DNA of 20,138 nt from JBBSHS01 sp038232515 (GTDB taxonomy: Bacteria; Actinomycetota; Acidimicrobiia; Acidimicrobiales; JAUJNH01), in contig JBBSHS010000045.1 of assembly GCA_038232515.1 (NCBI GenBank), positions 1-20,138 of the forward strand. Direction: 5' to 3'. Made by a program: the position numbers and the translations under genes. This document shows positions 1 through 7,283 of the stretch, piece by piece (within the stretch, counting starts at the first letter, position 1; each line of letters begins with the position of its first letter). Under the pieces are notes generated by a model, which was given only the letters and a program-made list of their open reading frames with translations, did not search any database and was not told the origin of the DNA.

Positions 1-245
1 AAGTGCGGGGTGTCGTCGGCCCGGGCCCGGGGCCTCACCGCGCTCGCCGGCCGCCTGGGGGAGCTTCCCGCCACCCGGGCGGCGCTGGTGGCGGGCGAGC
101 TGACCGAGGACCAGGCCAAGGTGGTGTGCGCCCACGTGCCCGACCACCACGCCGCCGAAGCCGCCGACCGGGGCCCCGCAGGACGGCGGTGAGCGTGGGC
201 CGGTCCCAGCGGATCGTGCCCGATCGCACCCGCATGGTCCTCTCT
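1..245 (+). pseudogene. Decayed DUF222/HNH-endonuclease-type (13E12 repeat family) remnant
   Basis: Frame 1 from the first base reads through to a stop at 190-192. Its segment ending in LVAGELTEDQAKVV closely resembles the helical DUF222 domain found in large actinobacterial HNH-endonuclease families. After that stop, the next recognisable piece, VGRSQRIVPDRTR (about 195-233), is in frame 3. It resembles the stretch that normally lies just before the HNH zinc motif in the same proteins. The long middle of the domain and the HNH motif itself are missing. I infer an internal deletion plus frame change, so this is a remnant and not a gene. The 5' end lies outside the window. The family call rests on pattern memory; the decay call rests on the frame switch and the missing parts. 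Confidence 0.6.
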
Positions 246-284
246 GTTACCGGTCGCGTGAAGCACGCCGTTCTCAGCTGGCGG

Positions 285-905
285 TCAGTAGGAGACCGTG
301 ACGAACTGCCGCACAAGCCCGGCGTCTTCGACTGCAGCCAACATCGCCGCCGCCAGGTCGGCGCGAGAGATCGAGGACGGGCGGGACAGGTGCCCGGTGC
401 TCTTGCGATATGTGCCCTTGGCCGGTCCGTTGGTGAGGCGAGGCGGCCGCAGAACGGTCCACTCGGTTTCACTGACGGTGAGGAGCTCCTCCATGCGGCG
501 CATGTCTGCGTACCCCCCTCCGAAGAACACGCCGAGAAGTGGGTGCACCAAGCGCCGTTCGAGGAACGTCTTGCCTTCATCCGGTGCCGCCGGGACCGCA
601 CTGACGGCGACGATGCGTCGGGCCTCGGCCACGAGCACGGCGGCGATGCCTTGCGAGTAGACCATCGTGGGTCGGCGACCGTCGCGACTTCCGAGCGCTG
701 ACACAACCGCGTCGGAGCCGCCGACCGTCTGGTCCATGGCGGTGCGATCGTCCAGCCTGCCGGGGACGATGCGCACGTGGCCGTTGACGCCTTCGAGAGA
801 TTCCGGTCGCCGGACCAACGCGGTGACCTCGTGCCCAGCCTCCACGGCCCGGTCGATCACCAGCCGCCCGGTGGCGCCGCTACCTCCGAAAATCGCCAGC
901 TTCAT
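285..905 (-). CDS. NAD(P)-binding SDR-like protein (NmrA/atypical SDR type)
   Basis: This 206-residue protein opens with a Rossmann dinucleotide-binding motif, MKLAIFGGSGATGR (residues 1-14), typical of atypical short-chain dehydrogenases and NAD(P)H-binding proteins that act as oxidoreductases or redox sensors. Later segments fit the family: DAVVSALGS (strand 4 region), ADMRRMEELL, and WTVLRPPRLTNGP near the substrate side. The length is usual for the small single-domain members. The open frame continues 40 codons upstream, but the ATG at 905 is preferred because the nucleotide-binding strand normally begins at the N-terminus. The ribosome site is weak (GAAGG almost touching the ATG). It diverges from a MarR-type gene with a shared palindromic site between them, so it is probably that regulator's target. 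The substrate cannot be told from the sequence. Confidence 0.85.
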   Translation of the reverse strand: MKLAIFGGSGATGRLVIDRAVEAGHEVTALVRRPESLEGVNGHVRIVPGRLDDRTAMDQTVGGSDAVVSALGSRDGRRPTMVYSQGIAAVLVAEARRIVAVSAVPAAPDEGKTFLERRLVHPLLGVFFGGGYADMRRMEELLTVSETEWTVLRPPRLTNGPAKGTYRKSTGHLSRPSSISRADLAAAMLAAVEDAGLVRQFVTVSY

Positions 906-918
906 GCCTTCAGGGTAA

Positions 919-937
919 CATATACGCCCGGTATATG
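919..937. promoter_or_regulatory. Perfect inverted repeat, probable MarR operator
   Basis: CATATAC-GCCCG-GTATATG is a perfect 7-base inverted repeat with a 5-base spacer. It is AT-rich in otherwise GC-rich DNA and lies in the 77-base gap between the divergent SDR-like and MarR-type genes. MarR dimers usually bind such palindromes between divergently transcribed genes. That it is the operator for the neighbouring regulator is inference. Confidence 0.65.
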
Positions 938-982
938 ACAATCTTCGGTACTGACAGTCACCCATGAGTAGTATCGCATGGC

Positions 983-1462
983 GTGGTGGAGCGTCAGCCC
1001 AGCCCCAGCAGTATCCTCGCCACACAGACGGGGTTCCTGCTGTCTCAGCTCGGGTTCCACTCAGCGGCGCGGTTCACCGAACGTCTGGCCACGCTCGGCC
1101 TACAGCCGCGCCATTACGGAATGCTCGTCCACCTGGCCGAAGCGGGTGGGCTGACGCAGCAGCAGCTCGCCGACAGGCTGGCGCTCCATCGCAACGTGAT
1201 GGTCCGGCTCGTCGATGAGCTCGAGAGGAGCGGCCTGGTCGAGCGGCGGCGCCATCCCGATGACCGGCGTGCCTATGCGCTCCACCTGACGAAGCGAGCT
1301 AAGACCATCCTGCCCCGTGCACAGCGACTGGCCGACGAACACAACACCGAGCTGTTGGCCCCGCTCTCCGAGGAGCAGCAGAAAGAAACGCTGGCCCTAC
1401 TCGAGCTGGTGGCAGACGGCGCTGGGCTCGGTCGCGGCGTCCATCCCGGCCTGCAAACCTGA
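983..1462 (+). CDS. MarR-family transcriptional regulator
   Basis: This 159-residue protein has the usual MarR length and layout: N-terminal dimerisation helices (about 10-45), a winged helix-turn-helix (about 45-105), and a C-terminal helix closing the dimer. The recognition region includes LTQQQLADRLALHRNVMVRL, followed by the wing with the family signature HPDDRRAYALHLT (91-103). MarR proteins are usually repressors released by small phenolic or oxidising ligands. The gene starts at GTG 983 (a second GTG at 986 is equally possible) and has no obvious Shine-Dalgarno sequence. It diverges from the SDR-like gene, with the palindrome at 919-937 between them, which suggests autoregulation and control of that neighbour. 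No cysteine occurs in the protein, so a thiol-based oxidant-sensing (OhrR-like) mode is unlikely. Confidence 0.9.
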   Translation: MVERQPSPSSILATQTGFLLSQLGFHSAARFTERLATLGLQPRHYGMLVHLAEAGGLTQQQLADRLALHRNVMVRLVDELERSGLVERRRHPDDRRAYALHLTKRAKTILPRAQRLADEHNTELLAPLSEEQQKETLALLELVADGAGLGRGVHPGLQT

Positions 1463-1528
1463 CCCCACGCGGCCGCGGCCGACGCAGGCGCGGGTAAGGC
1501 GTAGAGCCTGCCCCAGGATGACGACGCG

Positions 1529-1557
1529 TTGAGTCAAGCCCGCGCTACGGTGATACT
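1529..1557 (+). promoter_or_regulatory. Candidate promoter of the ACAD/PIG-L/MTase/GT2 operon
   Basis: TTGAGT (1529-1534) and GATACT (1552-1557) are separated by 17 bases, resembling a housekeeping -35/-10 pair. They lie about 105 bases ahead of the operon's first start codon and after the MarR stop. It is assigned by eye from two hexamers only. Confidence 0.35.
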
Positions 1558-1580
1558 TGAGCTGAGCGATGTCCGAAGCC

Positions 1581-1605
1581 GCCCGGGCCCCACCCGCCCG
1601 GGCCC
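1581..1605. repeat. Short direct repeat, potential hairpin in operon leader
   Basis: The 10-base unit GCCCGGGCCC occurs twice (1581-1590 and 1596-1605), five bases apart. The core CCCGGG is self-complementary, so the two copies can pair as a short stem. It sits between the candidate promoter and the first gene of the four-gene operon, in the expected 5' untranslated leader. There is no following T-tract, so it is not a classical terminator. Confidence 0.45.
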
Positions 1606-1663
1606 TGCTGGCCCGTGCGTTAGCGTGCCGCCCAGCCCACACCGGGCGGACAGGGAGACGGCC

Positions 1664-2770
1664 ATGTCGGGATCGGGAGCGGGCCCGGTGGTCGCCACGC
1701 CGGCCACGGCGGTGTCGCACACCGCTCCCGTAACGGACCCGCGCGACGAGCCGCGGCTGGCCCGGCTGGACGCTCTCCGGCCGATGCTCGACGGCCTCCC
1801 GCTGCCCGCCACCGGCTCCACCCTCGAACGGTGGCGGGCACTCGCCCGTCTGGGCCGGGAGGACCTCTCGTTGGTCCGCCTGGCCGAGGGGCACGCCGAT
1901 GCCCGGGCCATCGTGGTGGAGCTCGGCCGCGGCGATCTGCTCGAGGGCCAGGGATCGCCCGGCCGCCTCGGGGTCTGGGCCGCCGAACCGGGCCGCCTGT
2001 GCGCAGAGCCGCTGGCCACGGGGTGGCGCCTGACGGGCACCAAGGCCTGGTGCTCCGGGTCGTTGGCCCTGGATCGGGCGCTGGTCACGGCCACTGCGCC
2101 GGACGGGCCGAGGCTGTTCATGGTGCGGCCCGTTGACCCCTCGATCACGGCCAGGTCCGGCTCCTGGAAGCCGATCGGCATGGCCCCGTCGTGGTCGGAG
2201 ACTCTGCTCTTCGACGCGGTGGTGCTGCCGACGGATGCCGCCGTGGGAGGCCCCGGTGGCTACGTGGACCGGGTCGGCTTCGGGCACGGCGGCGCCGGCG
2301 TGGCCGCCTGTTGGTGGGGTGGCGCCGTCTCCGTGGTCGACGGCATCCGGTCAGCCGTGCTGGCGGGTGCAGACGACGAGGTCGCCGCCGCCCTGGGGTC
2401 GGCAGTGGCCGACCTGCAGGCCGCCTGGTCCTGCCTGGAAGGGGCCGCCGCCCAGATCGACGGACGCCCCCGCGACGTGGCCCTCGCCGTGGGGCTGGCA
2501 GGCCGGACCCGGTTGGTGGTGGAGGGGGCGGCGAGGCGGGCCCTGAACCTGACCATTGAGGCGCTGGGAGCCGACGGCCTCTGCCATGATCCGAGCCACG
2601 CCGGTCGGGTGGTGGACCTCGTCGTGTACCTCAGCCAGCTCCGGCGGCGGCCGTCGGCTGCGGCCTACGGGCGGACCGTGTCCGTGGCCGACAGTCTGGG
2701 CCGCCTGGTGACCGTCGCCCCTGATACGCCAGACCAGACAGTCTTCCCGGCGTTTCCAGTGGGCCGGTGA
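1664..2770 (+). CDS. Acyl-CoA/acyl-ACP dehydrogenase-like protein, divergent
   Basis: This 368-residue protein has the flavin-contact region of the acyl-CoA dehydrogenase fold: WRLTGTKAWCSGS (121-133) matches the conserved W-x-L-x-G-x-K motif of the middle beta domain, and a helical C-terminal half follows (about 210-350). The N-terminal helical domain is shortened, and I cannot see the usual catalytic glutamate near the C-terminus, where the equivalent stretch reads YLSQLRRRPSAAAYGR. It may act on an unusual acyl substrate or be non-catalytic. The open frame begins further upstream, but ATG 1664 has a good ribosome site (AGGGAG, 6 bases away), and the upstream codons look non-coding. It is the first of four overlapping genes; its stop overlaps the next start as GTGA. 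The family call is good; the reaction is unknown. Confidence 0.8.
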   Translation: MSGSGAGPVVATPATAVSHTAPVTDPRDEPRLARLDALRPMLDGLPLPATGSTLERWRALARLGREDLSLVRLAEGHADARAIVVELGRGDLLEGQGSPGRLGVWAAEPGRLCAEPLATGWRLTGTKAWCSGSLALDRALVTATAPDGPRLFMVRPVDPSITARSGSWKPIGMAPSWSETLLFDAVVLPTDAAVGGPGGYVDRVGFGHGGAGVAACWWGGAVSVVDGIRSAVLAGADDEVAAALGSAVADLQAAWSCLEGAAAQIDGRPRDVALAVGLAGRTRLVVEGAARRALNLTIEALGADGLCHDPSHAGRVVDLVVYLSQLRRRPSAAAYGRTVSVADSLGRLVTVAPDTPDQTVFPAFPVGR

Positions 2771-3504
2771 GAATGGTCGAGCGGAAGCGAGCCGGGGCGG
2801 CTCAAGCGCTCGAGCACGGCGACGGAGCCGTGTGGGTGGGGCCGGGGCCGGAACCCCGCGACAGCGTCCTGGTGGTCGCCCCGCACCCCGACGACGAGGT
2901 GATCGCCACCGCCGGCCTGCTCGTGTGGCTGCGCCACATCGGTACCCCTGTATCCGTGGTGGCCGTGACCGACGGCGAGGCCTCCCACTCCCTGTCGACA
3001 CTGGTGACCCGGGACGAGCTGCGGGTGGGGCGGGCGCTGGAACGGGAGGCGGCCATGTCGTTCCTCGGCCTGGCCGTGGCCATCGATCGCCTCGGCCTGC
3101 CCGACGGTGCGGTGGCCGGGCACGAGGAGGCGTTGACCGCCTTGCTCGTGGAGCGCAGCGACGCCTCCACGACCATCGTCGCTCCGTGGCGCCACGACGG
3201 CCACCCCGACCACGACGCCGTGGGCCGGGCGGCCACCGCAGCCGCCGGCCGAACGGGTGCGGCCCTGTGGGAGGTGCCCATCTGGGCCAAGGTGAGGCAG
3301 CCCGGTTCTTTTGCAGCCGCGGCCCCTGAGAACTGTCACCGTCTTGTACTCTCTCCCGGGCTGAGGGCCCGCAAGCACGGCGCCCTCGACTGCCACGTCT
3401 CACAATTGAAACCGCTCGGGCCGTCGCCCCTCGACGGTCCCGTCGTCCACCCTCACGAGGTGGCGGCGCTGCTCGACGGGATCGAGGACCTGCGGTGGAC
3501 CTGA
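2767..3504 (+). CDS. PIG-L family zinc-dependent deacetylase (LmbE-like)
   Basis: The protein (245 residues) belongs to the PIG-L/LmbE family, metal-dependent hydrolases that remove N-acetyl groups from GlcNAc-containing substrates such as GlcNAc-PI, GlcNAc-inositol (MshB) or bacillithiol precursors. The zinc and catalytic motif APHPDDE is at residues 38-44, and the second metal motif HDGHPDHDAVG at 143-153. Between them is the usual Rossmann-like core (VSVVAVTDGEASH, 62-74). The GTG start at 2767 overlaps the preceding stop codon (GTGA), indicating translational coupling; ATG 2773 is an alternative. Its end overlaps the methyltransferase start by 10 bases. MshB is unlikely because the rest of the operon is not mycothiol-related. 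The operon suggests it deacetylates an amino sugar made or used by the downstream glycosyltransferase (inference). Confidence 0.9.
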   Translation: MRMVERKRAGAAQALEHGDGAVWVGPGPEPRDSVLVVAPHPDDEVIATAGLLVWLRHIGTPVSVVAVTDGEASHSLSTLVTRDELRVGRALEREAAMSFLGLAVAIDRLGLPDGAVAGHEEALTALLVERSDASTTIVAPWRHDGHPDHDAVGRAATAAAGRTGAALWEVPIWAKVRQPGSFAAAAPENCHRLVLSPGLRARKHGALDCHVSQLKPLGPSPLDGPVVHPHEVAALLDGIEDLRWT

Positions 3505-4106
3505 CCGCCGGCCCCGTCCGCCAGGCCACGACGGCGGCGTACTTCGAGGAGCGCTGGGCCAGCAGCGAGGATCCCTGGGAACACGCCACTCGTTGGTACG
3601 AGACCCGAAAATACCGCCTCACCGTCGATGCCCTGCCCCGGCCGCACTACCGGCGTGGCTTCGAGCCCGGCAGCGGTGCCGGCGTGTTGACGAGCCTGCT
3701 GGCCCCCCGGGTCGACGAGCTCGTGTCCATGGAACGTCACCCGCGTGGTGCCGCCGCCACGCAGGCGCGCTGCCGCCACCTCCCCGGCGTGCAGGTGGTG
3801 ACCGGAGCCATCCCGCACGACTGGCCCGATGGAGAAGTCGACCTCGTCGTGCTGTCCGAGGTTCTCTACTACCTGAATGCCGCCACTCTGCAGTCGACGC
3901 TCGACCATGCCGCCGCATCGCTCGAACCCGGCGGCCACCTGGTGGCGGTGCACTTCCGCCCGGTGGTCGAGGAGCACACCTGGAACGGCGACGAGGTCCA
4001 TGAGTGGCTCCTGGACCAGCCCGGATGGGCCCACCTGACCAGGATCCTCGACGAGGCGTTCGTGCTCGACGTACTGGCGCCGGCCCAGGCCCGCCCCGGT
4101 GGCTGA
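3495..4106 (+). CDS. NodS-like SAM-dependent methyltransferase
   Basis: This 203-residue class I methyltransferase resembles the NodS family (N-methyltransferases acting on de-N-acetylated chitooligosaccharides in rhizobia). The N-terminal cap has YFEERWASSEDPWEHATRWY (16-35), followed by ETRKYRLTVDALP; DPW and RWYETRKY are NodS-like signatures. SAM-binding motif I is FEPGSGAGVLTSLL (56-69), with the ribose-binding acidic residue at E80 (VSMERHP) and motif IV near DLVVLSEVLYYL. The usual D/E-x-G-C-G of motif I is changed to E-P-G-S-G. The GTG start at 3495 lies 10 bases inside the deacetylase gene, implying coupled translation, and its stop overlaps the next gene by 8 bases. Methylation of the amine exposed by the PIG-L enzyme is an attractive but unproven role. 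Confidence 0.85.
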   Translation: MDLTAGPVRQATTAAYFEERWASSEDPWEHATRWYETRKYRLTVDALPRPHYRRGFEPGSGAGVLTSLLAPRVDELVSMERHPRGAAATQARCRHLPGVQVVTGAIPHDWPDGEVDLVVLSEVLYYLNAATLQSTLDHAAASLEPGGHLVAVHFRPVVEEHTWNGDEVHEWLLDQPGWAHLTRILDEAFVLDVLAPAQARPGG

Positions 4107-4950
4107 CGGCACCGGACACGAGGTCCGGTCGCGCCGGGACGGACCAGGCCCGTCAACTGATCCTTCCCCCTGGCCGGATGGTGACCCACAGCCGCGGCTC
4201 ATCCACGCCGTCGGGGTGGGCATCCCGGCCCTGAACGAGGAGGCCTGCGTCGACGCCTGCGTCATGTCGGTACTGGCCTCGGCGAAGCGAATCGAGTTGC
4301 CGGTCGTGGTGGTGGTGGCTGCCGACCGGTGCACGGACGGCACCGCGGGTCAGGCGCAGGCCGCCATTGACCGCTTCATCGACCGCGGCAGGGTCAGGGG
4401 TGTTGTGCTCAGCGGCGACCACGGCGGCGCCGGAGGGGCCCGCGCCGCGGCGATCGATGCCGCCCTCTCGCTGCTGCCGGCAACACCCGTGCGGAGCTGG
4501 TTGGCCAGCACGGATGCCGACACGACGGTTCCCGAGGACTGGCTCGAAGCTCAGCTGCATTGGGCCGAGCAAGGTGCCGACGGCGTGGCCGGACTGGTCG
4601 ACGTGGACTGGGACGAAAGGCCGCCGTGGCTGGCGGCGTCGTACGCGGCATCCATCGTGCCCGATGGCACGGGCTACGGCCATCGGCACGTCCACGGTGC
4701 CAACCTGGGCCTACGGGCACACCGATGGTTGCAGGTGGGGGGTTGTGGCCCGGCCCTCGTAGGCGAGGACCACGAGTTGTGGCGCCGACTCCGGGCCGTC
4801 GGTGCCCAGCTCCACGGCATCGACGACGTGAGGGTGCGCACCAGCGGGCGGATGGTGGCGCGGGCCCCACTCGGGTTCTCCGGATACCTCGCCGGGCTCC
4901 GCCCCATCGAGGCCTTTGCGGCCGACGGCGAGCCGTGCCGGACCGCTTGA
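4099..4950 (+). CDS. Family-2 glycosyltransferase (GT-A fold)
   Basis: This 283-residue protein has a GT2-type nucleotide-sugar domain. The first strand and loop read VGVGIPALNEE (38-48), which is the UDP-binding start of many GT2 enzymes, followed by VVVVAADRCTDGT (70-82). The metal-binding DXD-type motif is STDADT (137-142), and the acceptor-side acidic motif GEDHELWRRL is at 222-231. There are no membrane segments, so a cytoplasmic enzyme is likely. The first 35 residues are hydrophilic and may be a tail; the GTG start is chosen because it overlaps the methyltransferase stop by 8 bases. It closes the four-gene operon and probably supplies the glycosyl part of the product that the deacetylase and methyltransferase modify. 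Donor and acceptor are unknown. Confidence 0.85.
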   Translation: MADGTGHEVRSRRDGPGPSTDPSPWPDGDPQPRLIHAVGVGIPALNEEACVDACVMSVLASAKRIELPVVVVVAADRCTDGTAGQAQAAIDRFIDRGRVRGVVLSGDHGGAGGARAAAIDAALSLLPATPVRSWLASTDADTTVPEDWLEAQLHWAEQGADGVAGLVDVDWDERPPWLAASYAASIVPDGTGYGHRHVHGANLGLRAHRWLQVGGCGPALVGEDHELWRRLRAVGAQLHGIDDVRVRTSGRMVARAPLGFSGYLAGLRPIEAFAADGEPCRTA

Positions 4951-5062
4951 GCCGGCTGCGCACCCTAACAGGAGCGGCATTGCGTCAATGGTTCGGACAT
5001 CGGACGGGTAGCTTGCGGCAGGGCACAAATGCGTGCCCCGATCTCGACAGGAAGGCGCATCG

Positions 5063-7249
5063 ATGGCGCGCACCGAACGGCCGACCACCAAGGCAACCGC
5101 GGCGACGAAGCGTTCGAGGCTGACGTCCCGGACAACCTCCATCGAGCCGCAGCCGACCGGCGGCGCCGAGGGCGGCGGCTTGGAGACCGACCCCACGGCG
5201 CCGGCCACGGCCCCGGCCACGACCTCGGCACGGGTGGGTTCCGGCCCCCGCGACGCGGCGGTGGGCCTCGGCTGGGCCCAGGACGGCGATGCGCTGACGA
5301 CGGCGCAGGGCCAGCGGGTCGAGGACACCGACAACTCGCTGCGGGCGGCCCCTCGGGGCCCGACGCTGCTCGAGGATCACCACCTGCGCGAGAAGATCAT
5401 GCATTTCGATCACGAGCGCATCCCCGAGCGCGTGGTGCACGCCCGCGGGGCCGCCGCCCACGGGCGCTTCGAGCTCTACGACTCGCTCGCGGACATCACC
5501 GCCGCGGAGGTGCTCACGGACACGTCCGCCGTCACCCGGGTGTTCGTCCGCTTCTCCACCGTCGCCGGGTCCCGTGGGTCGATGGACACGGCCCGGGATG
5601 TGCGCGGGTTCGCAGTGAAGCTCTACACGACCCAGGGCAACTGGGACCTGGTCGGCAACAACATGCCGGTGTTCTTCATCCAGGACGGCATCAAATTCCT
5701 CGACTTCGTCCACGCCGTGAAGCCCGAGCCCGATCGCGAGATACCCCAGGCACAGTCGGCGCACGACACCTTCTGGGACTTCGTCTCGCTCCAGCCCGAG
5801 AGCACCCACATGCTCATGTGGGTGATGTCCGACCGGGCCATCCCGCGGTCGTTCCGGACGATGGAGGGCTTCGGGATCCACACCTTCCGCCTCGTCAACG
5901 CCGCCGGCAGGTCTTCGTTGGTGAAGTTCCACTGGAAGCCGGCGGCCGGCATCCACAGCCTGGTCTGGGAGGAGTCCCAGAAGCTCGGCGGCATCGACCC
6001 GGACTTCCACCGTCGGGACCTGTGGAACGCCATCGAGTCTGGAGCCCATCCCCAGTGGGACCTCGGGGTGCAGGTGATGCCCGACACCCCCGAACAGACC
6101 TTCGAAGGCATCGACCTTCTCGACCCCACCAAGATCGTGCCCGAGGAACTGTGCCCGGTGCACCTTGTCGGCCGCATGACCCTCGACGCCAACCCAGCCA
6201 ACTACTTCGCCGAGACCGAGCAGGTGGCCTTCCATCCCGGCCACCTCGTGCCCGGGATCGACCTGACCGACGACCCGCTGCTGCACGCCCGTTTGTTCTC
6301 CTATCTCGACACCCAGATCACCCGCCTGGGCGGCCCCAACTTCTCCCAACTGCCGATCAACCGCCCCGTCGCGCCGGTCAACGACAACCTGCGCGACGGC
6401 TACGGCCAGCAGGCGGTCCACACCGGCCGGGCCGCGTACTCGCCCAACAGCATCGCCGGAGGGTGCCCGTTCGCCGTCGGTGACGCCGGTTTCGTGCACT
6501 TCCCCCAGCCGGTGGAGGGAACCAAGGTGCGCCAGCGGGCGCAGTCCTTCGATGACCACTTCAGCCAGGCGACCCTGTTCTGGAAAAGCCTCAGCCAGCC
6601 CGAGCGTAAGCACGAGATAGAGGCGTTCTCGTTCGAGTTGTCCAAGGTCGCCGACCCCGCCATCGCCGCTCGGATGGTGGCCAACCTGGCTAACGTCGAC
6701 GCCGATCTGGCTGGCCAGGTGGCCGTCCACCTCGGCTTGCCGGTTCCTGTGGGCGACCCTTCACACAGTGCCGACGGCTCGGCCGCCTTGTCCATGGCGC
6801 CCACCGCCTCCGGCGGAGTCCATGGCCGCGTGGTGGGTGTGCTCGTCACCGAAGGCGTCGACGCCACCGGCGTGGCTGCCCTGCGCAAGGCCCTCCAGCG
6901 CGCCGGCGCGTCCATGCACGTCATCGCACCCCACGGTGGTGCTGTGAAGGGCGGCGGCCGGTCGTCGGTGACGGCCGACGCCACCGTCTTCAACACCGAT
7001 TCCGTCGTCTACGACGGACTCGTGGTGGCCGGCGGCACCCAGTCGATCGACCCCAGGTCAGCCACGATGCTCCAAGAGGCGTACCGCCACCACAAGACCG
7101 TCGCCGCGTGGGGCTCCGGCGTCGAGACGCTCTCTGCGACGGGTATCCCAATGGCGTCGGTCGGCGTGGTCACCGCCGAACGGGCCGCCAAGGCGTTCAA
7201 TGACGCCGTGATCTCCGCACTGGGCTGGCACCGCCACTGGGAGCGGTAG
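5063..7249 (+). CDS. katE: Large-subunit clade-2 haem catalase (HPII/KatE type) with C-terminal DJ-1/GATase-like domain
   Basis: This 728-residue catalase disproportionates hydrogen peroxide in the cytoplasm. A low-complexity N-terminal extension (1-90) precedes the catalase core. The distal histidine is H126 (RVVHARG), the distal asparagine lies in GNNMPVFFIQD (198-208), and the proximal haem tyrosine is Y414 (RLFSYLDTQ). H391 in AFHPGHLVPG sits 23 residues before Y414, the same spacing as the His-Tyr covalent link in E. coli HPII. A flavodoxin-like/class I GATase domain follows (about 595-728: VHGRVVGVLVTEG to ISALGWH). Its nucleophile-elbow region reads AWGSGVETL without a cysteine, so this domain is probably structural, as in HPII. 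ATG 5063 has an AGGAAGG site 8 bases upstream. The gene stands alone and probably belongs to the stress response. Confidence 0.95.
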   Translation: MARTERPTTKATAATKRSRLTSRTTSIEPQPTGGAEGGGLETDPTAPATAPATTSARVGSGPRDAAVGLGWAQDGDALTTAQGQRVEDTDNSLRAAPRGPTLLEDHHLREKIMHFDHERIPERVVHARGAAAHGRFELYDSLADITAAEVLTDTSAVTRVFVRFSTVAGSRGSMDTARDVRGFAVKLYTTQGNWDLVGNNMPVFFIQDGIKFLDFVHAVKPEPDREIPQAQSAHDTFWDFVSLQPESTHMLMWVMSDRAIPRSFRTMEGFGIHTFRLVNAAGRSSLVKFHWKPAAGIHSLVWEESQKLGGIDPDFHRRDLWNAIESGAHPQWDLGVQVMPDTPEQTFEGIDLLDPTKIVPEELCPVHLVGRMTLDANPANYFAETEQVAFHPGHLVPGIDLTDDPLLHARLFSYLDTQITRLGGPNFSQLPINRPVAPVNDNLRDGYGQQAVHTGRAAYSPNSIAGGCPFAVGDAGFVHFPQPVEGTKVRQRAQSFDDHFSQATLFWKSLSQPERKHEIEAFSFELSKVADPAIAARMVANLANVDADLAGQVAVHLGLPVPVGDPSHSADGSAALSMAPTASGGVHGRVVGVLVTEGVDATGVAALRKALQRAGASMHVIAPHGGAVKGGGRSSVTADATVFNTDSVVYDGLVVAGGTQSIDPRSATMLQEAYRHHKTVAAWGSGVETLSATGIPMASVGVVTAERAAKAFNDAVISALGWHRHWER

Positions 7250-7283
7250 CGGCGCGCCGGCGAAGGCGCCTGAGGGATGCGGG

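Noticed and set aside
2351..3622. A 423-codon minus-strand frame across the operon
   Set aside because: It spans two well-supported plus-strand genes, is arginine/proline-rich and has no recognisable motif.
4990..5011. GGTT-N12-GGGTAG ahead of the catalase, resembling a SigB/SigF stress promoter
   Set aside because: The spacing is shorter than the 14-16 bases expected, and no G-N-N-T lies at the right distance, so only the -10 half matches.
4985..6730. A 581-codon open frame on the minus strand across the catalase gene
   Set aside because: It is antisense to a clear catalase with all catalytic motifs; long shadow frames are expected in GC-rich DNA, and its translation resembles no family.
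7254..7269. GCGCC/GGCGC hairpin between the convergent catalase and DUF488 genes
   Set aside because: The stem is only five pairs with no T-tract, which is common by chance in this composition.
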